64,000 bases of DNA from Acidimicrobiales bacterium. Its GTDB lineage: Bacteria; Actinomycetota; Acidimicrobiia; Acidimicrobiales; Iamiaceae. The stretch spans positions 248,001 through 312,000 of the forward strand of contig DASQKY010000042.1 in assembly GCA_035630295.1 (NCBI GenBank). Direction: 5' to 3'. The notes beneath the pieces were generated by a model that had not been told where the DNA came from, made no database searches, and saw only the letters and a list, made by a program, of their open reading frames with translations. Shown here piece by piece: positions 19,929-26,617 of the stretch. Position 1 is the stretch's first letter. Every line of letters begins with the position of its first letter. The position numbers and the translations under genes are program-made.

Positions 19929-21935
19929 GTGACGTCCCGCTTCCGCTACTCCCGGTGGGACGGGAGCCAGACCGGCTTCGACTTCGACGCCGAGGACCTG
20001 CTGGGCGAGGTCACCGACGACCTGCTCTACCACGGGGACCTGGCCGCGGCCCTGCGGCGCCTAATGCAGCAGGGGTTCGAGGACCGGGCCGGCGAGCGGG
20101 TGCAGGGCTTGCGGGAGGTGCTGGAGCGGTTGCGCGAGGCCCGCCGGGAGCGGCTGGAGCAGCACGACCTGGGTGGCGCCTACGAGGACATCGCCCAGCG
20201 CCTGCGCGACGTGATCGAGCAGGACGCGCAGGCCATCGACGCCTTCGAGGAGGAGGCGGCCGACTCCGGCGACCAGCGCCGCCGGGAGCTGACCGAGGAG
20301 GTGGCCCGCCAGCGGCGCGACGACCTGGCCGCCCTGCCCCCCGACCTGGCCGGCCAGGTGCGGGCCCTGCAGGAGCACGACTTCACCTCCGACGAGGCCC
20401 GGGACGCCTTCGACGCGCTGCTCGACGAGCTGCGCCAGGAGATGGTGCAGTCCTGGTTCCAGGGCATGTCGCAGGCCATGTCCGACCCCGACCCCGAGCA
20501 GATGGCCCGGGTGAAGGACATGCTGGCCGCCCTCAACGAGATGCTGGCCCAGCGGGCCGCCGGCCGGGAGCCCGACTTCGCCTCGTTCATGGACCGCTTC
20601 GGGGACATGTTCCCGGAGAACCCGCAGGACCTCGACGACCTGCTGGAGGCCATGGCCCGGCGCATGGCCGCCATGCAGTCGATGCTGGCCTCCATGAGCC
20701 CCGAGCAGCGGGCCCAGCTCCAGTCCCTGTCGGACTCGCTGCTCGACGACCTGGACCTGCGCTGGCAGATGGACCAGCTCGGGGCCAACCTGCGCTCGCT
20801 GTTCCCCGAGGCCGGGTGGGGCCGCCGCTACGACTTCAGCGGCACCGATCCCCTGAGCTTCGCCGAGGCGGCCGGGCTCATGGACGAGCTCGGCGACCTG
20901 GACCAGCTCGAGCAGCTCCTGACCCGGGCCTCGTCGCCCGGGGCGCTGGGCGACGTCGACCTGGACCGGGCCCGCCATCTCCTGGGCGACCAGGCGGCCG
21001 AGAGCCTGGAGCGCATGGGCGACCTGGTGGAGATGCTGACCGAGGCCGGCCTCATCGAGCAGCGGGAGGGCCGCCTGGAGCTGACGCCCCACGGCCTGCG
21101 CCGCATCGGCCGCAACGCCCTGCGGGACATCTTCCGGCGCCTCGACCCCCACCAGCTCGGTCGCCACCAGATCGACCGCACCGGCCACGGCCACGAGCGC
21201 TCCGACGAGACCAAGGCGTATGAGTTCGGCGACCCGTTCCACCTCCACATCGAGCGCACCATCCGCAACGCCCTGGGCCGCCAGGGCGGGGGCACGCCGG
21301 TATCGCTCACCCCGGAGGACTTCGAGGTGGAGCGGACCGAGCACACGGTGCGGGCCTCGACGGTGCTGATGGTGGACCTGTCGCTGTCCATGCCCATGCG
21401 CGACAACTTCCTGCCGGCCAAGAAGGTGGCCATGGCCCTCCACCACCTCATCTCCACCCAGTACCCCCGGGACTTCCTGGGCCTGGTGGGCTTCAGCGAG
21501 GTGGCCCGCCCCATCGCCGCCCACGAGCTGCCCGAGGTGTCGTGGGACTTCGTGTACGGCACCAACATGCAGCACGGCTTCATGCTGGCCCGCAAGATGC
21601 TGGCCGGCCGGGGCGGCACCAAGCAGATCATCATGGTCACCGACGGCGAGCCCACCGCCCACCTGACCGCGGCGGGCGACCCGGTGTTCCACTACCCGCC
21701 GGTGCAGGAGACCATCGACGCCACCCTCACCGAGGTGCTGCGGGCCACCCGGGAGGGCATCCGCATCAACACCTTCATGCTCGATGCCACCCCCTACCTC
21801 CAGCGCTTCATCGAGCGCCTCACCGAGCTCAACCGGGGCCGGGCCTTCTTCACCACCCCCGAGACGCTGGGCGACTACGTGCTGGTCGACTTCATCGAGC
21901 AGCGCCGGGCCATGACCCGCCGCCGGGCCGGCTGA
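19929..21935 (+). CDS. VWA domain protein, partner of the MoxR-type ATPase
   Basis: 668 residues. The first ~460 residues are highly charged and helical (Gln/Glu/Arg/Leu-rich), with Met-rich stretches such as MARRMAAMQSMLASM. The C-terminal von Willebrand A domain has the metal-binding MIDAS motif DLSLSMP (DxSxS), a following Thr region and MVTDGEPT. MIDAS proteins of this kind (YehP/CoxE/BchD-like) are regulated by MoxR or magnesium-chelatase ATPases, and the ATPase at 17009 is the obvious partner. The pair probably acts as a metal- or cofactor-insertion chaperone; the client is unknown. The GTG start is supported by a leaderless -10 element. Confidence 0.82.
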   Translation: MTSRFRYSRWDGSQTGFDFDAEDLLGEVTDDLLYHGDLAAALRRLMQQGFEDRAGERVQGLREVLERLREARRERLEQHDLGGAYEDIAQRLRDVIEQDAQAIDAFEEEAADSGDQRRRELTEEVARQRRDDLAALPPDLAGQVRALQEHDFTSDEARDAFDALLDELRQEMVQSWFQGMSQAMSDPDPEQMARVKDMLAALNEMLAQRAAGREPDFASFMDRFGDMFPENPQDLDDLLEAMARRMAAMQSMLASMSPEQRAQLQSLSDSLLDDLDLRWQMDQLGANLRSLFPEAGWGRRYDFSGTDPLSFAEAAGLMDELGDLDQLEQLLTRASSPGALGDVDLDRARHLLGDQAAESLERMGDLVEMLTEAGLIEQREGRLELTPHGLRRIGRNALRDIFRRLDPHQLGRHQIDRTGHGHERSDETKAYEFGDPFHLHIERTIRNALGRQGGGTPVSLTPEDFEVERTEHTVRASTVLMVDLSLSMPMRDNFLPAKKVAMALHHLISTQYPRDFLGLVGFSEVARPIAAHELPEVSWDFVYGTNMQHGFMLARKMLAGRGGTKQIIMVTDGEPTAHLTAAGDPVFHYPPVQETIDATLTEVLRATREGIRINTFMLDATPYLQRFIERLTELNRGRAFFTTPETLGDYVLVDFIEQRRAMTRRRAG

Positions 21936-21944
21936 CGCGGCCGA

Positions 21945-22535
21945 TCAGCCCCGCTCGGCGGCCACCCAACAGCCGGCGACGTGGTCGTCGACCAGGCCCA
22001 TGGCCTGCATGAAGGCGTAGACGGTGGTGGGGCCCACGAAGCGCCAGCCCCGGCGCTTGAGGTCGCGGCTGAGGGCGATCGACTCGGCCGTGGTGGCCGA
22101 GATGTCGGCCAGGGCCACCGGCCGGGGACGGTGGCCGGGGTCGGGGGCGAAGGAGCGGACGTGGGCGGCCAGCGAGCCCGCCTCATCCACCAGCTCCAGG
22201 GCTCGGGTGGCGTTGGCGATGGCGGCGGTGATCTTGCCCCGGTGGCGCACGATGCCGGCGTCGCCCAGCAGCCGTTCCACGTCGGCGTCGTCGAAGGCGG
22301 CCACGGTGGCCATGTCGAAGCCGGCGAAGGCGGCCCGGAACGCCTCTCGCTTGCGCAGGATGGTGATCCAGCTCAGGCCGGCCTGGAAGCCCTCCAGGCA
22401 CAGCTTCTCGAACAGTCGGGTGTCGTCGGTGACCGGCCGGCCCCACTCCTCGTCGTGGTAGGCGACGTAGAGCGGGTCGGTCCCGGCCCACCCGCAGCGG
22501 TGGCGCCCGTCGGCGCCGGTGACGAGATCGTCCAT
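21945..22535 (-). CDS. tag: DNA-3-methyladenine glycosylase I
   Basis: 196 residues, the usual length. It removes 3-methyladenine from alkylated DNA. The zinc site is complete: Cys in HRCGWAG, His in YVAYHDEEWG, and the C-terminal His and Cys in DHVAGCW. LFEKLCLEGFQAGLSWITIL is the most conserved stretch and holds the catalytic Glu. The ATG at 22535 begins 10 residues before the conserved domain, and a TACGTT -10 element lies 9 bp upstream. It converges tightly on the VWA gene (9 bp between stops). Confidence 0.93.
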   Translation of the reverse strand: MDDLVTGADGRHRCGWAGTDPLYVAYHDEEWGRPVTDDTRLFEKLCLEGFQAGLSWITILRKREAFRAAFAGFDMATVAAFDDADVERLLGDAGIVRHRGKITAAIANATRALELVDEAGSLAAHVRSFAPDPGHRPRPVALADISATTAESIALSRDLKRRGWRFVGPTTVYAFMQAMGLVDDHVAGCWVAAERG

Positions 22536-22544
22536 GCGGGCCGG

Positions 22545-22550
22545 AACGTA
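22545..22550 (-). promoter_or_regulatory. -10 element TACGTT upstream of tag
   Basis: The minus strand reads GCGGTACGTT, then 9 bp, then the ATG at 22535. Confidence 0.45.
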
Positions 22551-22628
22551 CCGCAGGGGCTGGTCCGGGCCAGAAGAATCGGCCGCGCCCTTGCGTTCTC
22601 CGGCCGAACGGGCCAAGATCACACCACT

Positions 22629-22636
22629 GTAATTAC
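22629..22636. promoter_or_regulatory. AT-rich palindrome GTAATTAC in the whiB upstream region
   Basis: The 147-bp divergent gap between tag and whiB holds a local AT-rich patch with the perfect 8-bp palindrome GTAATTAC, 46 bp before the whiB ATG. It could be a regulator site or overlap the whiB -10 region. AT-rich patches are rare in this window. Confidence 0.35.
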
Positions 22637-22682
22637 GCATGTGCTATTGGGCCGTTGGCGACGCCAGGGTCAGGAGGTCGTC

Positions 22683-22982
22683 ATGCACATCCCCCACGAC
22701 GCCGGAGGGCCGCCGGGCTGGCAAGACTTCGCCAACTGCCTGGGAGTCGATCCGGACCTCTTCTTCCCCGAGCGTGGCGCGTCCACGCGGGAGGCCAAGG
22801 AGGTGTGCCGGGGCTGCGTCGTGCGCGAGGACTGCCTCGAGTACGCCCTCGACAACGGTGAGAAGTTCGGCATCTGGGGCGGCATGAGCGAGCGCGAGCG
22901 CCGCCGCCTCCGTCGCCAGCGGGCCCTGGTCCGCCGGGCAGCCGAGGAGCAGGGGCCGGCCGCCGCTCAGGGCGGCGCCTGA
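22683..22982 (+). CDS. WhiB-family Fe-S transcription factor (WhiB2/WhmD-like)
   Basis: 99 residues. Cys19, Cys42, Cys45 and Cys51 give the CxxCxxxxxC cluster-binding pattern, and FGIWGGMSERERRRLRRQR is the turn motif plus basic DNA-contact tail. DPDLFFPERGASTREAKEVC closely resembles WhiB2/WhmD, which controls septation and binds the primary sigma factor. The ATG has a good AGGAGG ribosome site (22672-22677), unlike the many leaderless genes nearby. The 3' end forms a hairpin with a near-identical twin in the convergent ftcD-like gene. Confidence 0.93.
   Translation: MHIPHDAGGPPGWQDFANCLGVDPDLFFPERGASTREAKEVCRGCVVREDCLEYALDNGEKFGIWGGMSERERRRLRRQRALVRRAAEEQGPAAAQGGA
22959..22976. terminator. 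First of two twin hairpins at the whiB/ftcD junction
   Basis: GCCGCC, loop GCTCAG, GGCGGC. It lies in the last codons of whiB. Its twin at 22994 is nearly identical in sequence. Together they may terminate transcription from both sides. Confidence 0.4.
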
Positions 22983-22993
22983 ACCTCCCCGGC

Positions 22994-23011
22994 GCCGCCG
23001 CTCAAGGCGGC
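22994..23011. terminator. Second of two twin hairpins at the whiB/ftcD junction
   Basis: GCCGCC, loop GCTCAA, GGCGGC. It overlaps the stop of the formiminotransferase gene and repeats the first hairpin with one base changed, 35 bp away. Confidence 0.4.
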
Positions 23012-23841
23012 GACACCCCGGCCGTCGCCAGCCGGGTCTCGATGGTGCGGTCCGCCCCCAGGTCGAGCTGGGCCCAGCGCTCCCGGGGCACGGCTCGCAG
23101 CACCGCCTCGGGCACCAGCCCCACCAGCTCGGCCCGCTCGATCGGCGCCCGGGCGGCCACCGCGTCCCACACCGCGGCCGGGCCCACCTGGTCGGGGGCC
23201 ACCAGGTTCATCGACACCTGCACGCCCGACCCCACCTGCAGGCCGAGGGCCCGCACGGCCGGGGAGCGGAGCTGCCGGGCGATGTCCCGGGCCGCCTCCA
23301 GGTCGGGTCGGGCCAGCCACAGGTTGTAGGCCACCAGCACCGGGCGGGCCCCGACGGCCACCGCGCCGGCGGTGGGGTGGGGGGCGGTCGGGCCGGCGGT
23401 GGGAGCCAGGGCGGTGAAGGCGTCCCGGCGCACGGCCGGGAGGGCCCGTTCCGGCCCGTAGGCGAAGGAGGGCAGGCCCAGCTCGGCCGCGGCCCAGGCG
23501 CAGAACCGGTCCCGGGCTCCCAGCGCCTCGGCCAGGGAGGCGCCGGCCAGCGGGACGAAGGGCACCACGTCCACCACGCCGATGCGGGGGTGGGCGCCCC
23601 GGTGCGAGGTGAGGTCGAGGGCGGCCACCGCAGCCCGGGCCAGGCCGCGGGGCCCCTCTTCGCCGACCAGGGTGAACACGCTGCGGTGGTGGTCGGGGTC
23701 GGTGTGGCGATCGAGCAGGCCGGGCCCGGCGGCCCGGTCCAGGCCGGCCAGCACGTCGGCGTCCCGGCCCTCGCTCACGTTGACCACGCACTCCAGCACC
23801 CGGGGAGTGTGGCAGGCCGCCGGGCGGGCTCCGCCTGTCAT
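23002..23841 (-). CDS. Glutamate formiminotransferase-like protein
   Basis: 279 residues, the size of the stand-alone formiminotransferase domain. LECVVNVSEGRD at the start, DHHRSVFTLVG, HRGAHPRIGVVDVVPFVP and YNLWLARPDL are diagnostic of the family. The enzyme moves a formimino group from formiminoglutamate to tetrahydrofolate, usually at the end of histidine degradation. No hut gene or cyclodeaminase is nearby. The start is uncertain: the ATG at 23841 adds 14 residues before the conserved region, while a GTG at 23799 begins exactly at it. The gene diverges from tatA. Confidence 0.85.
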   Translation of the reverse strand: MTGGARPAACHTPRVLECVVNVSEGRDADVLAGLDRAAGPGLLDRHTDPDHHRSVFTLVGEEGPRGLARAAVAALDLTSHRGAHPRIGVVDVVPFVPLAGASLAEALGARDRFCAWAAAELGLPSFAYGPERALPAVRRDAFTALAPTAGPTAPHPTAGAVAVGARPVLVAYNLWLARPDLEAARDIARQLRSPAVRALGLQVGSGVQVSMNLVAPDQVGPAAVWDAVAARAPIERAELVGLVPEAVLRAVPRERWAQLDLGADRTIETRLATAGVSPP

Positions 23842-23858
23842 GTCAGGGGTGGCGGCGG

Positions 23859-23864
23859 TAGGGT
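23859..23864 (+). promoter_or_regulatory. -10 element TAGGGT, leaderless promoter of tatA
   Basis: GCGGTAGGGT is followed by 6 bp and the tatA ATG. Confidence 0.55.
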
Positions 23865-23870
23865 GGACCC

Positions 23871-24122
23871 ATGGCCGGCATCGGTGCCCCCGAGCTCATC
23901 ATCGTCCTCCTGATCGCCCTGCTGCTCTTCGGCGGGGCCAAGCTGCCCAAGCTGGCCCGCTCCCTGGGCGAGGCCCAGAAGGAGTTCAAGTCGGCCACCG
24001 ACGCCGACGGCCGTCCCGTCGCCCGCACCCCCGAGGAGCGGCGCGAGGACGAGCTGGCCCGGCGCGAGGCCGACCTCCGCCGCCGCGAGGACGCCGTCCG
24101 CGGCGAGGACGACACCGTCTAG
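23871..24122 (+). CDS. tatA: Sec-independent translocase subunit TatA/E
   Basis: 83 residues. One N-terminal membrane helix (APELIIVLLIALLLF) is followed by the FGGAKLPKLARSLGEAQKEF hinge and amphipathic helix, then a charged tail. This is the pore-forming Tat subunit, which exports folded proteins with twin-Arg signals such as the carotenoid-oxygenase-like protein at 12524. TatB and TatC are not in the window. The start is supported by a leaderless -10 element. Confidence 0.92.
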   Translation: MAGIGAPELIIVLLIALLLFGGAKLPKLARSLGEAQKEFKSATDADGRPVARTPEERREDELARREADLRRREDAVRGEDDTV

Positions 24123-24138
24123 ACCGCCCCCGGGTGGC

Positions 24139-24399
24139 TCAGCCGGGCTGGTGGGCCATCGCCTCCTGGCGCCGACGGCGCAGGATGCGGCGCCGTTCCC
24201 GCTCGGAGCACCCGCCCCACACGCCGTGCTCGATGCGGTGGGCCAGGGCGTACTCGAGGCACGGCTCCTTCACCGGGCAGGTGGCGCAGATGCGGCGAGC
24301 CACCTCGACGCCCACCCCGTCGCTGGGGAAGAAGGTGCCCGGCGGCTGGTGGGCACAGCTCCCCTTCTGCATCCACTCGGCGATCTCGTACTCGTTCAC
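24139..24399 (-). CDS. WhiB-family Fe-S transcription factor
   Basis: 86 residues. Cys15, Cys38, Cys41 and Cys47 form the CxxCxxxxxC pattern with the distal Cys, and HGVWGGCSERERRRILRRRR is the turn plus basic tail. It differs clearly from the WhiB2-like protein 1.2 kb away and is closer in size and form to the WhiB1 group. The start is the GTG at 24399. The 275-bp gap upstream, shared with htrA, has a lower-GC patch around 24480-24500 that could hold its promoter. Confidence 0.9.
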   Translation of the reverse strand: MNEYEIAEWMQKGSCAHQPPGTFFPSDGVGVEVARRICATCPVKEPCLEYALAHRIEHGVWGGCSERERRRILRRRRQEAMAHQPG

Positions 24400-24614
24400 G
24401 GTGGGTCCCCTCGTCGGTCCTCCGTCGGGCGCCGGGCCAAGGCCGGGCCACGCGGTCCGGACGGGTCATCCCACTCTGCCGATCAAGGTGGCGTAAAGGG
24501 CGTGGTCGGACCGGTCCCGGAGCGGCGCTGACGAGGGGCGTCGCCGGTTGGGGGAGGCCACCCCGGCGGGCCGGGGCGGTGTGGCCCGCCCGCCGGAGGG
24601 GCGCTGGCCCCGGT

Positions 24615-24620
24615 TAGCGT
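24615..24620 (+). promoter_or_regulatory. -10 element TAGCGT of the htrA-like gene
   Basis: CGGTTAGCGT lies 54 bp before the GTG. This gene has a real leader and a ribosome site, unlike its leaderless neighbours. The remainder of the 275-bp gap (24400-24614) shows no coding signal. Confidence 0.45.
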
Positions 24621-24674
24621 GGCTGCGCCGCGCACCCAGGCCGACGGGACCCGCCGGACGCCGAAGGAGAGACC

Positions 24675-26198
24675 GTGCCCCAGCCGCCGTCAGGCCCCAC
24701 GCCCCCGCCCGGCCCGGGCGGCGCGCCGACGCCGTGGGCCCCTCGCGGCCCCGACGACGGGCGCCCCGCTCCCGGGTCGTGGGGGCCCCGGCCCGACCGC
24801 GACCGACCGGCCCCGTCCCCCGGCGCGGCCCCCGAGGCCTGGGCACCGCGTCCCGGCGCCGGCCCGGCCACCGGGTCCTGGGGGCCGGCGCCGCCCGGCC
24901 CGCCCCCCAGGGGCTGGGTCTCGCCCCCGTCGGGGCCGGCGGCGCCCTCCGGCCCCCGACCCTGGGCCCCCGACCCTGGTGTCCCGGCCGGCCCGCCGCC
25001 GGCCGCCGGAGGCGGCTACCCGCCCCACCCACCCGGCTACGGCGCCGTCCGGCCCGGTCCCGGGGCCGGACCGGCGCCCGTCGGAGGCCCGCCGGTCCCG
25101 CCCGCCCCCGACCGCGGCGGGCGGCTCACCTCGGCCGTGGTGGGCGGCATCGTCGGGGCCGTGGTGGCGGCCCTGGTGGCGGCCGGCCTGGTGCTGGCCA
25201 CCGACGACGGCACCACCGTGGGCGCCGGCGGGCCCGGCACCACCGCCCTGGTGCCCCGGCCGCCGGGGGCGGAGCTCGACGTCCAGCAGCTGGTCGACGT
25301 GGCCCGCCCGTCGGTGGTGGAGATCAACGTCAGCTCCGGCGGCCAGGCCGGTGCCGGGTCGGGGTTCGTCTACGACGCCGAGGAGGGGCTGATCCTCACC
25401 AACGCCCACGTCATCGAGGGGGCGGCCGAGATCTCGGTGGTCTTCTTCGACGGCTCCACGGTGGAGGCCGAGCTGGTGGGCTCGTTCCCGGCCGACGACG
25501 TGGCCATGGTCCGGGTGGAGGGCAAGGGCGACCTGCGGGCCGCCGCCCTCGGCTCATCGGCCCAGCTCGAGGTGGGCGAGGACGTGGTGGCCATCGGCAA
25601 CGCCCTGGGCCTGGGGGGCGAGCCGACCGTGACCCAGGGCATCATCTCGGCCAAGGACCGCACCATCGAGTCCGACGCCGGGCCCATGCAGCACCTGCTG
25701 CAGACCGACGCGGCCATCAACCCCGGCAACTCGGGCGGGCCCCTGCTGAACGCCCGGGGCGAGGTGGTGGGCATGAACACCGCCATCATCCAGGGGGCCT
25801 CCAACGTGGGCTTCGCCCTGGCCATCGACGCCATCCGGCCCCTCATCGAGGAGCTGCGCAGCGGCGACGGCGAGGTCAACCCCGACCAGGCCTTCCTGGG
25901 CGTCTCGGGCGTGGCCGTGAACGACCCGTCGGTGCCGCCCGAGGTGCTGGACGAGTTCGCCATCACCACCCCCTTCGGGGTGCTGGTGAGCAACGTCGTG
26001 CCCGGCTCGGCGGCGGAGGAGGCCGGCCTGCGGGTGGGCGACGTCATCACCTCGATCGGCGGCCAGACGGCCGAGAACGCCGACGTCCTCACCGAGGTGG
26101 TGCGGAGCCGGGCCCCGGGTGACCAGGTGGAGATCACCTACGAGCGGGAGGGCCAGGAGGACACCGTGAGCGCCACCCTGGCCCGTCGCGGGGGTTGA
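24675..26198 (+). CDS. HtrA/DegP-like membrane-anchored serine protease with PDZ domain
   Basis: 507 residues. A Pro/Gly-rich cytoplasmic segment (~1-150) is followed by one membrane helix (VVGGIVGAVVAALVAAGLVLA), the trypsin-like domain and a C-terminal PDZ domain. The triad is intact: His in TNAHVIEGA (~244), Asp in DDVAMVRVE (~274) and Ser in NPGNSGGPL (~352). GVLVSNVVPGSAAEEAGLRVGDVI is the PDZ carboxylate-binding region. It degrades misfolded envelope proteins outside the membrane. The GTG start has AAGGAGA at 24663-24669. Compare the catalytically degenerate relative at 47911. Confidence 0.93.
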   Translation: MPQPPSGPTPPPGPGGAPTPWAPRGPDDGRPAPGSWGPRPDRDRPAPSPGAAPEAWAPRPGAGPATGSWGPAPPGPPPRGWVSPPSGPAAPSGPRPWAPDPGVPAGPPPAAGGGYPPHPPGYGAVRPGPGAGPAPVGGPPVPPAPDRGGRLTSAVVGGIVGAVVAALVAAGLVLATDDGTTVGAGGPGTTALVPRPPGAELDVQQLVDVARPSVVEINVSSGGQAGAGSGFVYDAEEGLILTNAHVIEGAAEISVVFFDGSTVEAELVGSFPADDVAMVRVEGKGDLRAAALGSSAQLEVGEDVVAIGNALGLGGEPTVTQGIISAKDRTIESDAGPMQHLLQTDAAINPGNSGGPLLNARGEVVGMNTAIIQGASNVGFALAIDAIRPLIEELRSGDGEVNPDQAFLGVSGVAVNDPSVPPEVLDEFAITTPFGVLVSNVVPGSAAEEAGLRVGDVITSIGGQTAENADVLTEVVRSRAPGDQVEITYEREGQEDTVSATLARRGG

Positions 26199-26238
26199 GC
26201 GGCCCGACGCCGGCAGGCGCGCCGCCGGGGCCCACCGG

Positions 26239-26244
26239 TAGGCT
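26239..26244 (+). promoter_or_regulatory. -10 element TAGGCT upstream of the 92-residue gene
   Basis: CCGGTAGGCT lies 54 bp before the GTG at 26299, which has its own AAGGAG ribosome site. Confidence 0.4.
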
Positions 26245-26298
26245 GCCGGGCTGCTGCACCCCGGACCCCGGGGCCGACCGGCCGTCCAAGGAGCCCCC

Positions 26299-26577
26299 GT
26301 GACCTACACCGAGTACGAGCGCGACCCCAACGAGCCCCCCCGGGGCCACGCGCGCGTCATCTACCTCGGGCCGGTCGCGCCGCACTGGGAGATCGGATCC
26401 GACTACGGCGACCGGGCCCTCATCGACGCCTTCCGCGACCGGGTCCAGGCCCGGCTGCAGCTGGTGCCCCCCCACGACCCCCAGTTCCGCCGCAACCGCG
26501 AGCGGGTGATCCGCGACGCCGAGCGCGAGGGCCTGCTCCTCGACTGGGACCTGGGCGAGACCGACGGCGAGTCGTAG
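26299..26577 (+). CDS. Small conserved-looking hypothetical protein
   Basis: 92 residues, acidic, with many Arg and Asp and no membrane segment or Cys. It contains ARVIYLGPVAPHWEI and a helical RNRERVIRDAEREGLLLDWDLGE end. I do not recognise the family. It is likely real: AAGGAG at 26288-26293 precedes the GTG at good spacing, a -10 element lies upstream, and codon use matches the neighbours. It sits just before ppk, which has its own leaderless promoter. Confidence 0.6.
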   Translation: MTYTEYERDPNEPPRGHARVIYLGPVAPHWEIGSDYGDRALIDAFRDRVQARLQLVPPHDPQFRRNRERVIRDAEREGLLLDWDLGETDGES

Positions 26578-26605
26578 GGCTCGGCCGCGCCGCCGGCCCC
26601 CCCGG

Positions 26606-26611
26606 TAGCAT
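26606..26611 (+). promoter_or_regulatory. -10 element TAGCAT, leaderless promoter of ppk
   Basis: CCGGTAGCAT is followed by 6 bp and the ppk ATG. Confidence 0.55.
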
Positions 26612-26617
26612 CGGGCC

